Source: Ulvibacter antarcticus (GTDB lineage: Bacteria > Bacteroidota > Bacteroidia > Flavobacteriales > Flavobacteriaceae). From it: a stretch of 64,000 bases of DNA. Below the pieces are notes generated by a model. The model was given only the letters and a program-made list of their open reading frames with translations. It ran no database searches and had not been told where the DNA came from. The stretch lies in assembly GCF_003688405.1 (NCBI RefSeq), contig NZ_REFC01000012.1:372001-436000 (forward strand). The letters are read 5' to 3'. The translations under genes and the position numbers were made by a program. Shown here piece by piece: positions 42,842 to 51,629 of this stretch. Within the stretch, counting starts at the first letter, position 1. Each line of letters opens with the position of its first letter.

Positions 42842-43951
42842 ATGAATTTACAGGAAAGAATTAACGCTTTTGTTACATTAGGAAAGTTTTTAGGCCAATT
42901 TTCAGACCCTTTCGATACTGCTACGGAAGTGGATACAGAAATTGTTGAAGCGCAGGAAGCTATTCCATTTTTTGAAATTTTTTACGACGGAATGCTTCAG
43001 CAATTAGAATTAGCTGGGAATCACAATGGATGGTTTACTTCGGAAAACCTTCAGTTTACATGTAATAGCTGGTCTGAAGCTCTTTCAGAAGAAAATCTGC
43101 AAAAATGGGTAGCTGCCTATGATTTTAGTGCTTCCGAAGCTTCCGAAAAAACTAAAACGATTGCGATAATAATGGCGGGGAATATACCTATGGTTGGATT
43201 CCATGATTTCCTTTCTGTGCTTATAAGCGGGCATAAAGTGCTTGCAAAATTATCGTCTAAAGACAACCAACTACTACCCTATTTGGCAAAATACCTGGTT
43301 GAAATCGAACCTAAATTCGAACCCTATATTAGCTTTACAAAAGAAAAACTCGAAAATTTCGATGCCGTGATTGCAACCGGAAGCGATAACTCTTCCCGCT
43401 ATTTTGACTATTACTTCGGAAAATATCCGCACATTATTCGTAAAAACCGAAATTCGGTAGCAGTACTTACCGGAAAAGAAACTCCACAACAAATGGAGGC
43501 TCTAGCCGATGATATATTTCGTTACTTCGGATTAGGTTGTAGAAATGTTTCAAAGATCTATCTTCCGAAAGGATACGAGATGGATCGTTTCTTTAATGGC
43601 ATGTTTTCCTGGAAAGAAATGATAAATAATAACAAATATATCAACAACTACGATTACAACAAGGCCGTTTATCTTATGAGTGGTTTTGATCTACTGGACA
43701 ACGAATTCTTACTTTTAAAAGAGTCTGAAGACCACTCCTCACCTATTTCTGTAATCTATTATGAATACTACAACGATCTTTCTGAACTCAAAATAAAATT
43801 GGAAGCGGAAAAAGAAAAAATTCAACTAATCGTTGCTAATGCTGGACTGAACAAAGAAATCCCCTTTGGAAAAGCGCAGCAACCAGAGCTATGGGATTAT
43901 GCAGATGGAATTGACACCCTTCAGTTTCTTGTAAATATAACTAGTGAGTAA
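42842..43951 (+). CDS. Acyl-CoA reductase, LuxC-like
   Basis: 369 aa. Aldehyde-dehydrogenase superfamily member of the LuxC type, which reduces a fatty acyl-CoA or acyl-enzyme to the aldehyde with NADPH. Seen: [21 protein letters not shown] (nucleotide-binding region), [34 protein letters not shown], and the catalytic Cys in [17 protein letters not shown]. No luxD, luxE or luciferase genes are nearby, so bioluminescence is not implied; conserved flavobacterial copies stand next to ferredoxin and serC. Role likely in lipid metabolism, but unproven. Confidence 0.92.
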   Translation: MNLQERINAFVTLGKFLGQFSDPFDTATEVDTEIVEAQEAIPFFEIFYDGMLQQLELAGNHNGWFTSENLQFTCNSWSEALSEENLQKWVAAYDFSASEASEKTKTIAIIMAGNIPMVGFHDFLSVLISGHKVLAKLSSKDNQLLPYLAKYLVEIEPKFEPYISFTKEKLENFDAVIATGSDNSSRYFDYYFGKYPHIIRKNRNSVAVLTGKETPQQMEALADDIFRYFGLGCRNVSKIYLPKGYEMDRFFNGMFSWKEMINNNKYINNYDYNKAVYLMSGFDLLDNEFLLLKESEDHSSPISVIYYEYYNDLSELKIKLEAEKEKIQLIVANAGLNKEIPFGKAQQPELWDYADGIDTLQFLVNITSE

Positions 43952-44165
43952 ATCGCTGTAGGACTTAATAGGTTTTGCATTCAAAATTTAGATTTTTGTA
44001 TGATGGTTTTTTGAATAATTTGTTAAGAAACTCTTTAATAAGTTATCTTAATTCCTTCCTTAAATAATCAGATAATTCACATCTTTGCAACTTTATTAGT
44101 CGTCAATCTAATGTCATTATTGAGCTAACTGCAATATATGATGATAGTTACTTAAACCGGAAGAA

Positions 44166-45233
44166 ATGAAGAAACATAATTTTAGCGCAGGTCCTTGTAT
44201 TCTGCCTCAATCTGTATTGAAAAAGGCTTCAGATGCCGTTCTAAATTTTAATAATTTGGATCTTTCGCTAATTGAAATTTCACACCGTAGTAAGGATTTT
44301 GTCGATGTTATGGAAAATGCCCGGGCATTATCTTTGGAACATTTAGGACTTCAGAATAAAGGATACAAAGCCTTATTTCTGCAAGGAGGTGCAAGTTTAG
44401 AATTTTTAATGGTAGCTTATAACCTGCTAGAGAAAAAGGCAGCGTACCTTAATACCGGCACATGGTCTGACAAGGCGATAAAAGAAGCTAAATTGATGGG
44501 TGAAATTGATGTGGTAGCTTCTTCAAAAGAACAAAATTTTAATTTTATACCGAAAAATTACAAAATTCCGGCAGACGCCGACTATTTCCATTGTACCAGT
44601 AACAACACTATATTCGGAACACAAATGCATAAGTTTCCGGAAACTGCTGTTCCCTTTATCTGTGACATGAGTAGTGATATCTTTTCAAGGCAATTAGATT
44701 TTTCAAAATTCGACCTTATTTATGCCGGAGCACAGAAAAATATGGGCCCGGCAGGTACTACTCTTGTTATAATTAAAGAAGAAATACTGGGAAAAGTAAG
44801 TCGTACAATCCCGTCAATGTTAGATTATAAAGTACATTTATCAAAAGACAGTATGTTCAATACTCCTGCTGTATTTCCTATTTATGTCTCTATGTTAACT
44901 TTGCAATGGCTTAAGGATTTGGGAGGGGTTTCAGAAATTGAGAAAGTTAATAATGTCAAGGCTGCACTTTTATATAATGAAATCGACAGAAACGACTTAT
45001 TTAAAGGATTTGTGACAAATGCTGAAGATCGTTCCAAGATGAATGCAACCTTCACACTTACAGCTGAGAATCGTAAAGAAGCTTTTGACTTAATGTGTAA
45101 AGATGCGGGTATTAATGGTTTAAACGGTCACCGTTCAGTAGGAGGTTATCGAGCTTCAATGTATAATGCCTTACCTCTGGAAAGTGTACAGGTATTAGTA
45201 GATGTAATGAAAGAATTGGAGCGAAAGGGATAA
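44166..45233 (+). CDS. serC: Phosphoserine aminotransferase
   Basis: 355 aa. PLP enzyme converting 3-phosphohydroxypyruvate and glutamate to phosphoserine, step two of serine synthesis (also acts in pyridoxal synthesis). Seen: MKKHNFSAGPCILPQSVL, EISHRSKDFVDVME, LFLQGGASLEFLMV (phosphate and PLP contacts), TSNNTIFGTQ, the Schiff-base Lys in YAGAQKNMGPAGTTLV and HRSVGGYRASMYNA. A 214-base leader region precedes it; CATCTTTG at 44080-44087 is one base from the -7 consensus. serA follows 82 bases later. Confidence 0.97.
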   Translation: MKKHNFSAGPCILPQSVLKKASDAVLNFNNLDLSLIEISHRSKDFVDVMENARALSLEHLGLQNKGYKALFLQGGASLEFLMVAYNLLEKKAAYLNTGTWSDKAIKEAKLMGEIDVVASSKEQNFNFIPKNYKIPADADYFHCTSNNTIFGTQMHKFPETAVPFICDMSSDIFSRQLDFSKFDLIYAGAQKNMGPAGTTLVIIKEEILGKVSRTIPSMLDYKVHLSKDSMFNTPAVFPIYVSMLTLQWLKDLGGVSEIEKVNNVKAALLYNEIDRNDLFKGFVTNAEDRSKMNATFTLTAENRKEAFDLMCKDAGINGLNGHRSVGGYRASMYNALPLESVQVLVDVMKELERKG

Positions 45234-45315
45234 TTTCATAATCCGAAAAGTCATTCACTTAAAAAGTGAAGACCAGTCAGGAAAATATTTAAAATTTAGA
45301 ACTTAACATCATCAT

Positions 45316-46275
45316 ATGAAAGTATTAGCAAACGACGGAATTTCAATTTCAGGAGTTAAAGCTCTGGAAGTAGCCGGTTTTGAAGTAATCACAGTAAAAG
45401 TGGCTCAGGAGCAGCTAGTCAATTATATTAACGAACATAAGATCGATGTTTTGCTAGTAAGGAGCGCGACCACTGCTCGAAAAGAATTGATTGATTCTTG
45501 TCCTAGTCTAAAAATAATTGGCCGTGGAGGTGTAGGAATGGACAATATTGATGTCGCTTATGCAAGAGAGCAGGGTTTAAAAGTAATCAATACTCCGGGA
45601 GCTTCTTCGGCTTCTGTTGCCGAATTGGTATTTGCTCATTTATTTAGTGGGGTTCGATTTTTACATGATTCGAATAGAAATATGCCATTAGATGGTGATA
45701 GTCGTTTTAAAGACCTCAAAAAAAACTATGCCGGCGGAAGTGAGTTAAGAAATAAAACTTTAGGAATAATAGGATTTGGCCGCATTGGTCGCGAAGTGGC
45801 AAAAATTGCATTAGGATGTGGAATGAAAGTGATCGCGAGTGATAGTCATGTAGGAGAAGCGGATATTACCTTGGATTTTTACGACGGACAGAAGATTACG
45901 TTAAAAGTTAAAACTGAACCTGTAGCAGAATTGATTAAACACAGTGATTTTATAACCTTACATGTTCCAGCTCAAAAAGATTATGTAATTGGCCGTGAGG
46001 AAATAGAGAAAATGAAAAATGGTGCTGCAATAATAAATGCTGCCAGAGGTGGTGTAATTGATGAGGTAGCCTTAATAGAAGCTTTAGATAGTGGTAAACT
46101 TTCTTTCGCAGGACTCGATACCTATGAACAAGAACCTACCCCTGCGGTAAAAGTCTTGATGAATCAAAAAATATCCTTAAGTCCTCATATTGGGGCTGCT
46201 ACTGAAGAAGCTCAGGACAGAATAGGTACTGAATTAGCCGAACAAATTATTGATATTTTACAAAAAGTGAAGTAA
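45316..46275 (+). CDS. serA: D-3-phosphoglycerate dehydrogenase
   Basis: 319 aa. First committed enzyme of serine synthesis, oxidising 3-phosphoglycerate with NAD. It is the short form with no C-terminal ACT or ASB regulatory domain, so no serine feedback site is expected. Seen: RSATTARKELI, GRGGVGMDNIDVAYA, the Rossmann loop LGIIGFGRIGREVAKIA, HVPAQKDYVI, INAARGGVIDE and catalytic His in LSPHIGAATEEAQ. Follows serC in the same direction, giving an serC-serA operon. Confidence 0.97.
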   Translation: MKVLANDGISISGVKALEVAGFEVITVKVAQEQLVNYINEHKIDVLLVRSATTARKELIDSCPSLKIIGRGGVGMDNIDVAYAREQGLKVINTPGASSASVAELVFAHLFSGVRFLHDSNRNMPLDGDSRFKDLKKNYAGGSELRNKTLGIIGFGRIGREVAKIALGCGMKVIASDSHVGEADITLDFYDGQKITLKVKTEPVAELIKHSDFITLHVPAQKDYVIGREEIEKMKNGAAIINAARGGVIDEVALIEALDSGKLSFAGLDTYEQEPTPAVKVLMNQKISLSPHIGAATEEAQDRIGTELAEQIIDILQKVK

Positions 46276-46315
46276 ATTTAAGTACCTTACAAGCTATTAA
46301 CAAAAACTTTTTTTC

Positions 46316-46954
46316 ATGTCATCAATTTTAGATTTATTAAACAGCGATATGGGCCGTCAGCTCATTTCTGGAGCAAGTACTCAAACAGGACAATCCCCGG
46401 ATAAAACAGCAGCCGTATTAAGTATGGCACTTCCAACTATATTGGGAGCAATGAAACGAAACGCAGCTACACCAGAAGGCGCTCAAAGTCTTAACAATGC
46501 CCTATCAGACTCGCGTCATGATGGTTCCATTTTAAGTCAGTTAGGTGGTTTATTGGGTGGCGGCAGTGCAGATAACAGCCTTTTGAACGATGGAGCAGGT
46601 ATATTAAAGCACGTTTTAGGTGGAAACCAACAACGTGTTGAAAATAATATTAGTGTGAACAGTGGTGTTGACGCTGGTTCGGTTGGACAAATCATCAAGA
46701 TGGCTGCACCAATTTTAATGGGTGTTTTAGGAAATCAGAAACGTAAAGACAATGTTGATCAAAATGGCATAGGAGGCCTTCTAGGTTCTCTTATGGGTGG
46801 TAATAACGGAAATGATGATCAATCACTTATAGAAAAACTATTGGATGCAGATGGAGACGGAAGCATTATAGATGATGTAGCGGGAATGGTTTTAGGTGGA
46901 AACAAGAAAAAAGGTGGCCTTGGCGGTTTGCTGGGAGGTCTTTTCGGAAAATAA
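46316..46954 (+). CDS. DUF937 family protein
   Basis: 212 aa. N-terminal DUF937 region: LLNSDMGRQLISGASTQTGQSPDKTAAVLSMALPTILGAMKRNA. Then glycine-rich stretches (LGGLLGGGSADNS, GGLLGSLMGGNNGND) around a helical repeat of the same type (IIKMAAPILMGVLGNQ), and a C-terminal GGLLGGLFGK. An EF-hand-like DADGDGSIIDD is present at about residue 180. No signal peptide. Biological role of the family unclear; it begins 40 bases after serA. Confidence 0.88.
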   Translation: MSSILDLLNSDMGRQLISGASTQTGQSPDKTAAVLSMALPTILGAMKRNAATPEGAQSLNNALSDSRHDGSILSQLGGLLGGGSADNSLLNDGAGILKHVLGGNQQRVENNISVNSGVDAGSVGQIIKMAAPILMGVLGNQKRKDNVDQNGIGGLLGSLMGGNNGNDDQSLIEKLLDADGDGSIIDDVAGMVLGGNKKKGGLGGLLGGLFGK

Positions 46955-46973
46955 CCTGAATGATATATACAGG

Positions 46974-47008
46974 AAGCCATCATGAAGTAATTCAAGGTGG
47001 CTTTTTTT
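46974..47008 (+). terminator. Intrinsic terminator after the DUF937 gene
   Basis: AAGCCATC (46974-46981) pairs with GGTGGCTT (46996-47003), one G-T pair, 14-nt loop, followed by T bases to 47008. Confidence 0.85.
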
Positions 47009-47071
47009 GTTAAAAGAAGTTAAATGAAATGCGCTCAAATCCCAAATTTGTAACTTTATAAAAAACTCGTC

Positions 47072-47500
47072 ATGAAGTATATCGCCGCATTATTAATAGT
47101 AGCAATGAGTATCTATAGCTGTGATTCTGGAAAATCGACTGTAAAAGGATCCGATACCATTAATTCGAATACTGCAGTCAATGATACCGTTAGAATCGCG
47201 AATGACAGCCTCGAATACGAGATCTTAATAATTGAACCTGGTTTTAACTCTTGGTTAGTGACTCAGCCACCAAAAGGCCACTACGGACTTACATTTTTAG
47301 AATCGAAAAATAGAAATTTCGTTATTGAATACAACAATAGAGTAAGGAATCCTCAACAGTATTCCACAATTTTATATCCGCAGGAAATAAACTATAATAC
47401 AGGAACCAACTATGGTTTGGAGGTGAATTATATGTTGTATAATTATTTCGTTTACTACCAACAAAGGTATAAGCAAAAATTTATTGGAGGACGCAATTGA
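47072..47500 (+). CDS. DUF6146-like lipoprotein
   Basis: 142 aa. Lipoprotein signal MKYIAALLIVAMSIYSC (Cys 17), a Thr/Ser/Asn linker, then a folded domain with YEILIIEPGFNSWLVTQPPKGHYG, FVIEYNNRVRNPQQYSTILYPQEINYN and GLEVNYMLYNYFVYYQQRYKQKF. I recall this block as DUF6146 of Bacteroidota, without known function. First of four tightly packed genes ending in a TonB receptor; the next gene overlaps its stop codon. Confidence 0.78.
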   Translation: MKYIAALLIVAMSIYSCDSGKSTVKGSDTINSNTAVNDTVRIANDSLEYEILIIEPGFNSWLVTQPPKGHYGLTFLESKNRNFVIEYNNRVRNPQQYSTILYPQEINYNTGTNYGLEVNYMLYNYFVYYQQRYKQKFIGGRN

Positions 47501-47799
47501 AGAAACTAAAACAACGTTGGGGGATAGATTCCAATTGGCAATTATTTGTTATTTTACTAGTGTTCTCAGTAACAGGAAGTAGTGCTGCGAAACTCGCAGG
47601 TCCTCTCACTGCATGGATTGGTGTCACTAAAGAAATGGGTGGCTTTATCTATTGGACAATTCGAATTTTAGCAGTATTTCCGATCTATCAGGTGCTACTC
47701 GTACTGTTTGGTTGGTTATTTGGAGAATATGAATTCTTTTGGGCTTTTGAAAAGAAAATGTTGAAGAGAATGGGTTTAAAATTTTTATTTAAAGATTAG
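47497..47799 (+). CDS. DUF6787-like small membrane protein
   Basis: 100 aa with two membrane segments (WQLFVILLVFSVTGSSAAKLAGPL and FIYWTIRILAVFPIYQVLLVLFGWLFG) and a basic C-terminus. Start is the TTG at 47497, which overlaps the upstream TGA (TTGA); a GGAGG Shine-Dalgarno-like site at 47486-47490, unusual for this phylum, decides it. No upstream ATG in frame would give a shorter gap. I recall the family as DUF6787; the function is unknown. Confidence 0.78.
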   Translation: MKKLKQRWGIDSNWQLFVILLVFSVTGSSAAKLAGPLTAWIGVTKEMGGFIYWTIRILAVFPIYQVLLVLFGWLFGEYEFFWAFEKKMLKRMGLKFLFKD

Positions 47800-48125
47800 T
47801 GAGACCTAAGAAATACATATGGCTTAAATTATCTGCGATTGTCGCAACCTTGGTATTTCTATTTCCAACGGCAATGCAAGTTGCGCATTCATTGGAAGGT
47901 CATCATCACGAAGAATGTCATGAAGTTTCTACACATATCCATGCAAAAAAGCTCGATTGCAACATAAATGATTTTCATTTTTCATCCTTCACTTTTGAAT
48001 TAGCAATTTATTCTGAAAGCCGTCTAAACGTATCAATTTCTACTCCAACTATACTATATTTTTCTTCGGAAAAAGACACTCCACATTTTCATTATACCCT
48101 TAGAGGTCCACCTATTTATACCTAA
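47799..48125 (+). CDS. Small His-rich secreted or anchored protein
   Basis: 108 aa, GTG start at 47799 overlapping the preceding stop by one base. An N-terminal hydrophobic segment (WLKLSAIVATLVFLFPTAMQVAH) is followed at once by SLEGHHHEECHEVSTHIHAKK: eight His within about 25 residues, plus Cys and Glu, a likely metal-binding patch for zinc, copper or nickel. The C-terminus TPHFHYTLRGPPIYT adds two His. It stands right before a ZnuD-like TonB receptor, so it may capture or sense the metal. Confidence 0.8.
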   Translation: MRPKKYIWLKLSAIVATLVFLFPTAMQVAHSLEGHHHEECHEVSTHIHAKKLDCNINDFHFSSFTFELAIYSESRLNVSISTPTILYFSSEKDTPHFHYTLRGPPIYT

Positions 48126-48173
48126 TTTTTCAGTTTACATAGTTTTATTTAAAAATTTAAAAATCAGGTATAT

Positions 48174-50387
48174 ATGAAATATTTATATGCCTTGCTTTTG
48201 GGAATTATTCTGTTTTCCGAAGCACAGGCGCAAAATACATTTACAGGTAACATACAGAACAAATTAACCAACGAACCATTGATCGCAACCGTCTATATTC
48301 CGAAGCTTGAAAAAGGAACTATTGCAGATTTGGATGGAAATTTTATTATTACAAACATACCCAATGGAGACTATACGGTCATTGTTTCATTACTCGGATA
48401 TAAAACGACTTCAGAAGAAATTCGTTTTTCGAATGATAAGCAAGTTATAGAAAACTTCTTTTTGGTAGAAAGTGCCGTCGAGATGGAAGAAATCATAGTC
48501 TCTACTCCCTTTCACAAACTTCAAAGCGACAATGTAATGAAGGTGGATAGAGTTACTGTTGATGCGCTATCATCGCAAGGTGCAGTGACACTTTCTGAAG
48601 GAATTGCAAACATGCCGGGTGTAAATACTATAAGTACAGGAATTGGTATAGGAAAGCCTGTAATTAGAGGGCTTAGCTCAAATCGAGTGCTAACATATAC
48701 ACAAGGCATCCGACTTGAAAATCAGCAGTTTGGTGACGAGCATGGTCTTGGAATAAACGAATCCGGGATTGAAAGTGTTGAAGTTATAAAAGGCCCTGCT
48801 TCTTTATTATATGGCAGCGATGCGTTGGGAGGCGTTTTGTATTTAAATCCGGAAAGATTCGCCCCAAATGATTCAGTTGTTGTGAGCGGTGAAAGTCGGT
48901 ATTTTAGCAATACGTCCGGTTCTTCCTCAAATCTTGGTGTGAAACTGTCGGGAAATAAGTTTAAGTTTTTAGCACGAGCTTCGTACGGGATTCATAGCGA
49001 TTACAAATCTGGAAGTGGCTATAGAGTTACCAATACGCGTTTTGAAGAGAAAGATTTGAAGACAGGAGTTGGTTTTCAGAATACATCGCTAAAATCATCT
49101 TTGAGATACAATTACAATCGTTCGCTACTCGGAATTCCTGAAGAAATAGGAATTCAGTCGCGATCGAAAGAGCTTATTGCCCCTTATCAAGCCATCGATG
49201 CCCATATACTTAGTTCTGAAAATCGTTTTTTTCTGAAAAACTCGAGCCTGGATGCAAAATTTGGTTATTCGTTTAATAATCGAAAAGAATATGAAGCACT
49301 TAGCAGTGATCCTGAACTACATCTGAAGCTCAGTACTTTAAGCTATGATGTTAAATACAATCTTCCTAAAATGGGGAGATTTGAGACTATTGCCGGAATA
49401 CAAGGGATTTTTCAGAAGAACACCAATTTTGGAGAAGAATTTCTTATTCCGAACGCCAAGGTAATTGATTTTGGAATTTTTGGTACGACCCATTATCATC
49501 TTGAGAAGGTAGATTTTCAGGCGGGTTTAAGGTTTGATACAAGAAAAATTAGAAGTGAAGAAACTGGTATTTCTTCGGAAAGTAATTTCATTCCAACTAT
49601 TGACAGGTCTTTTAGTAGTATAACGGCTGCTTTTGGCGCAAAAACTGATATCACCAATCATTTAGTCTCACGTGTCAATTTAGCCAGTGGTTTTAGATCT
49701 CCAAATCTAGCCGAATTAGCTTCAAACGGAGTGCATGAAGGTACAATTAGGTATGAAAAGGGAAATGCTAGCCTTCAGAATGAGCAAAATTTTCAGGCGG
49801 ATTTTTCTTTAGAATTCAGAAATGAACATATTGAGATATCGGCTAGTAGTTTTTACAATTCGATTCGTGATTACATATTCTTAAGCCCTTCCGAAGAGAT
49901 AATAGACGGTTATAATGTATTTAATTACCTTCAGAATAATGCAAATTTGTATGGTGGTGAAATTGGAATTCATTTTCATCCACATCCAATAGACTGGTTG
50001 CATTTTGAAAGTAGCTTTGAATTAGTGAGAGGAGAATTAGATAATGGTGGTTCCCTCCCATTACTTCCAGCAGACGCATTAAAAAATACACTTAGAGCAG
50101 AATTAACGGGAATTGAAGGATTAAACAAACCGTACATTTTTATTACATACCAGAGTACTTTTGCCCAAAAGAGACCAAGTATTTTCGAAACCACTTCTAA
50201 AGCTTATAATTTATTATCGGCTGGTTTTGGTAGTGATTTCAAAATTCGAAATTATTTGTTCCATTTTGGAATAACGGCTTCTAACTTAACAAATGAAAAA
50301 TATATTTCTCATTTATCGAGATTGAAACAGGAAGGAATAGAGAATATTGGAAGAAACATAAGTTTCAAAGTAAAATTTACCATCTAA
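48174..50387 (+). CDS. ZnuD-like TonB-dependent receptor
   Basis: 737 aa. Signal peptide MKYLYALLLGIILFSEAQAQ, CarboxypepD-regulatory-like domain (about 22-100), plug with VIRGLSSNRVLTYTQGIRLENQQFGDEHG and VEVIKGPASLLYGSDALGGV, then a beta-barrel ending IGRNISFKVKFTI. The segment TYTQGIRLENQQFGDEHGLGI is typical of the zinc receptor ZnuD family as I know it; the metal assignment is inferred and backed by the His-rich gene just before it. It ends at a perfect terminator. Confidence 0.85.
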   Translation: MKYLYALLLGIILFSEAQAQNTFTGNIQNKLTNEPLIATVYIPKLEKGTIADLDGNFIITNIPNGDYTVIVSLLGYKTTSEEIRFSNDKQVIENFFLVESAVEMEEIIVSTPFHKLQSDNVMKVDRVTVDALSSQGAVTLSEGIANMPGVNTISTGIGIGKPVIRGLSSNRVLTYTQGIRLENQQFGDEHGLGINESGIESVEVIKGPASLLYGSDALGGVLYLNPERFAPNDSVVVSGESRYFSNTSGSSSNLGVKLSGNKFKFLARASYGIHSDYKSGSGYRVTNTRFEEKDLKTGVGFQNTSLKSSLRYNYNRSLLGIPEEIGIQSRSKELIAPYQAIDAHILSSENRFFLKNSSLDAKFGYSFNNRKEYEALSSDPELHLKLSTLSYDVKYNLPKMGRFETIAGIQGIFQKNTNFGEEFLIPNAKVIDFGIFGTTHYHLEKVDFQAGLRFDTRKIRSEETGISSESNFIPTIDRSFSSITAAFGAKTDITNHLVSRVNLASGFRSPNLAELASNGVHEGTIRYEKGNASLQNEQNFQADFSLEFRNEHIEISASSFYNSIRDYIFLSPSEEIIDGYNVFNYLQNNANLYGGEIGIHFHPHPIDWLHFESSFELVRGELDNGGSLPLLPADALKNTLRAELTGIEGLNKPYIFITYQSTFAQKRPSIFETTSKAYNLLSAGFGSDFKIRNYLFHFGITASNLTNEKYISHLSRLKQEGIENIGRNISFKVKFTI

Positions 50388-50394
50388 AAAAAAT

Positions 50395-50444
50395 AAAGCC
50401 CGCTGAAGAAAATCTTTGAATTTTAAGATCACCAGCGGGCTTTT
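50395..50444. terminator. Bidirectional terminator after the ZnuD-like receptor
   Basis: AAAGCCCGCTG (50395-50405) with CAGCGGGCTTT (50433-50443), an 11-bp stem, 27-nt loop, T run after it. Lies between convergent genes. Confidence 0.85.
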
Positions 50445-50470
50445 AAAATATGTAAAACTTACATCTAGAG

Positions 50471-50785
50471 TTAATAACGATCGTTTACTTTTACTTCAAT
50501 TGTTTGAGGCGTTCCTTGTTTCTCTTTTTTCCAAACGAAGGTATACAACCACATTAAAGTAAAAGTAGGTATGAAATCGGTCATGGGTAATATCTCTTCA
50601 ATAAAGACAATAACCGAAGCTACTTTTCCTTCGGTGCCCTTATACATATCACTCATTTGTTTTGCGGCATACGGTGCCCAAAGTATATCCAGAAAGGGAC
50701 CAACAAAAGGAATTGCCATAGTAATCATTCCAATAGTATCGTAAAGCAATCCTTTTCTTAGGAGTTTGTAATTTGAATTTTGCAT
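50471..50785 (-). CDS. Small membrane protein of unknown function
   Basis: 104 aa. Two hydrophobic segments: LLYDTIGMITMAIPFVGPFLDILWAPYAA and VIVFIEEILPMTDFIPTFTLMWLYTFVW. No known motif recognised. A single-gene unit between the receptor terminator and folE, 90 bases from the folE stop; could be read from the folE promoter. Confidence 0.8.
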   Translation of the reverse strand: MQNSNYKLLRKGLLYDTIGMITMAIPFVGPFLDILWAPYAAKQMSDMYKGTEGKVASVIVFIEEILPMTDFIPTFTLMWLYTFVWKKEKQGTPQTIEVKVNDRY

Positions 50786-50875
50786 GAGGTCTTGTGTTAT
50801 AAATTAATAGTTAATATAACGCAAGAAACATACCAAAATTTCAAGCGATGGTTAACTAAAACAGAACTTTAATCC

Positions 50876-51475
50876 TTAAGAAAGGTCGCTGCTTATTAAT
50901 TTTAGGAATTCATTTCTGGTTTCAATCTTCTCGAACTGCCCTCTAAAACCTGACGTAGTAGTTACACTGTTCTGCTTTTGCACTCCACGCATCATCATAC
51001 ACATATGTGAAGCTTCAATAACAACCGCTACTCCTAGAGGTTTTAGAGTATTGTTAATACACTCTAAGATATCGTGAGTGAGTCGTTCCTGTACCTGCAA
51101 TCTTCTGGCGAATACATCTACTACTCTTGGAATTTTACTTAATCCTACAATATGGCCATTAGGAATATACGCGATATGAGCTTTTCCGAAGAAAGGCAAC
51201 ATATGATGCTCACAAAGAGAATACAATTCAATGTCCTTAATAATAACCATATCATTATAACCCTCGGCGAACATAGCGGAACGAAGAATTTCATTCGGAT
51301 CCATACAATTACCGGAAGTAAGGAATTGCATTGCCTTAGCCGCTCTTTCGGGAGTTTTTACAACTCCTTCTCTATTAATATCTTCACCAATACTTGATAG
51401 AATTTGCGAATAATTCTCTTTTAATTGATCGGTAACTTCGTGTTCGTATTCTTCAAAAAACCTGTATGAACTCAT
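50876..51475 (-). CDS. folE: GTP cyclohydrolase I
   Basis: 199 aa, type IA. Converts GTP to 7,8-dihydroneopterin triphosphate, first step of tetrahydrofolate (and queuosine or pterin) synthesis. Zinc ligands: Cys in [12 protein letters not shown], its His, and Cys in [13 protein letters not shown]; catalytic His in that HH pair; [20 protein letters not shown] is diagnostic. Decamer expected. Upstream, on the opposite strand, is the DUF5916 gene. Confidence 0.97.
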   Translation of the reverse strand: MSSYRFFEEYEHEVTDQLKENYSQILSSIGEDINREGVVKTPERAAKAMQFLTSGNCMDPNEILRSAMFAEGYNDMVIIKDIELYSLCEHHMLPFFGKAHIAYIPNGHIVGLSKIPRVVDVFARRLQVQERLTHDILECINNTLKPLGVAVVIEASHMCMMMRGVQKQNSVTTTSGFRGQFEKIETRNEFLKLISSDLS

Positions 51476-51573
51476 GTGATAATTTTGATTTAAAATTAAA
51501 GATTGTATCTAGGCTAACAACAAAAAACACTTGGTTTTAACTTTTATTTAGGATAAGTACCAATGCAGAATGT

Positions 51574-51581
51574 TAGATTTG
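51574..51581 (+). promoter_or_regulatory. Probable -7 element of the DUF5916 gene
   Basis: TAGATTTG matches TAnnTTTG exactly, 49-56 bases before the ATG at 51630. No -33 TTG at correct spacing. Confidence 0.4.
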
Positions 51582-51629
51582 TTATTGTAGTGGATTTAAA
51601 TAAAAATCCAAGTTAGACAATCTCAATAT

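Noticed and set aside
42842-43951. Bioluminescence locus suggested by LuxC similarity
   Set aside because: No luxA, luxB, luxD or luxE nearby; neighbours are ferredoxin and serine synthesis genes.
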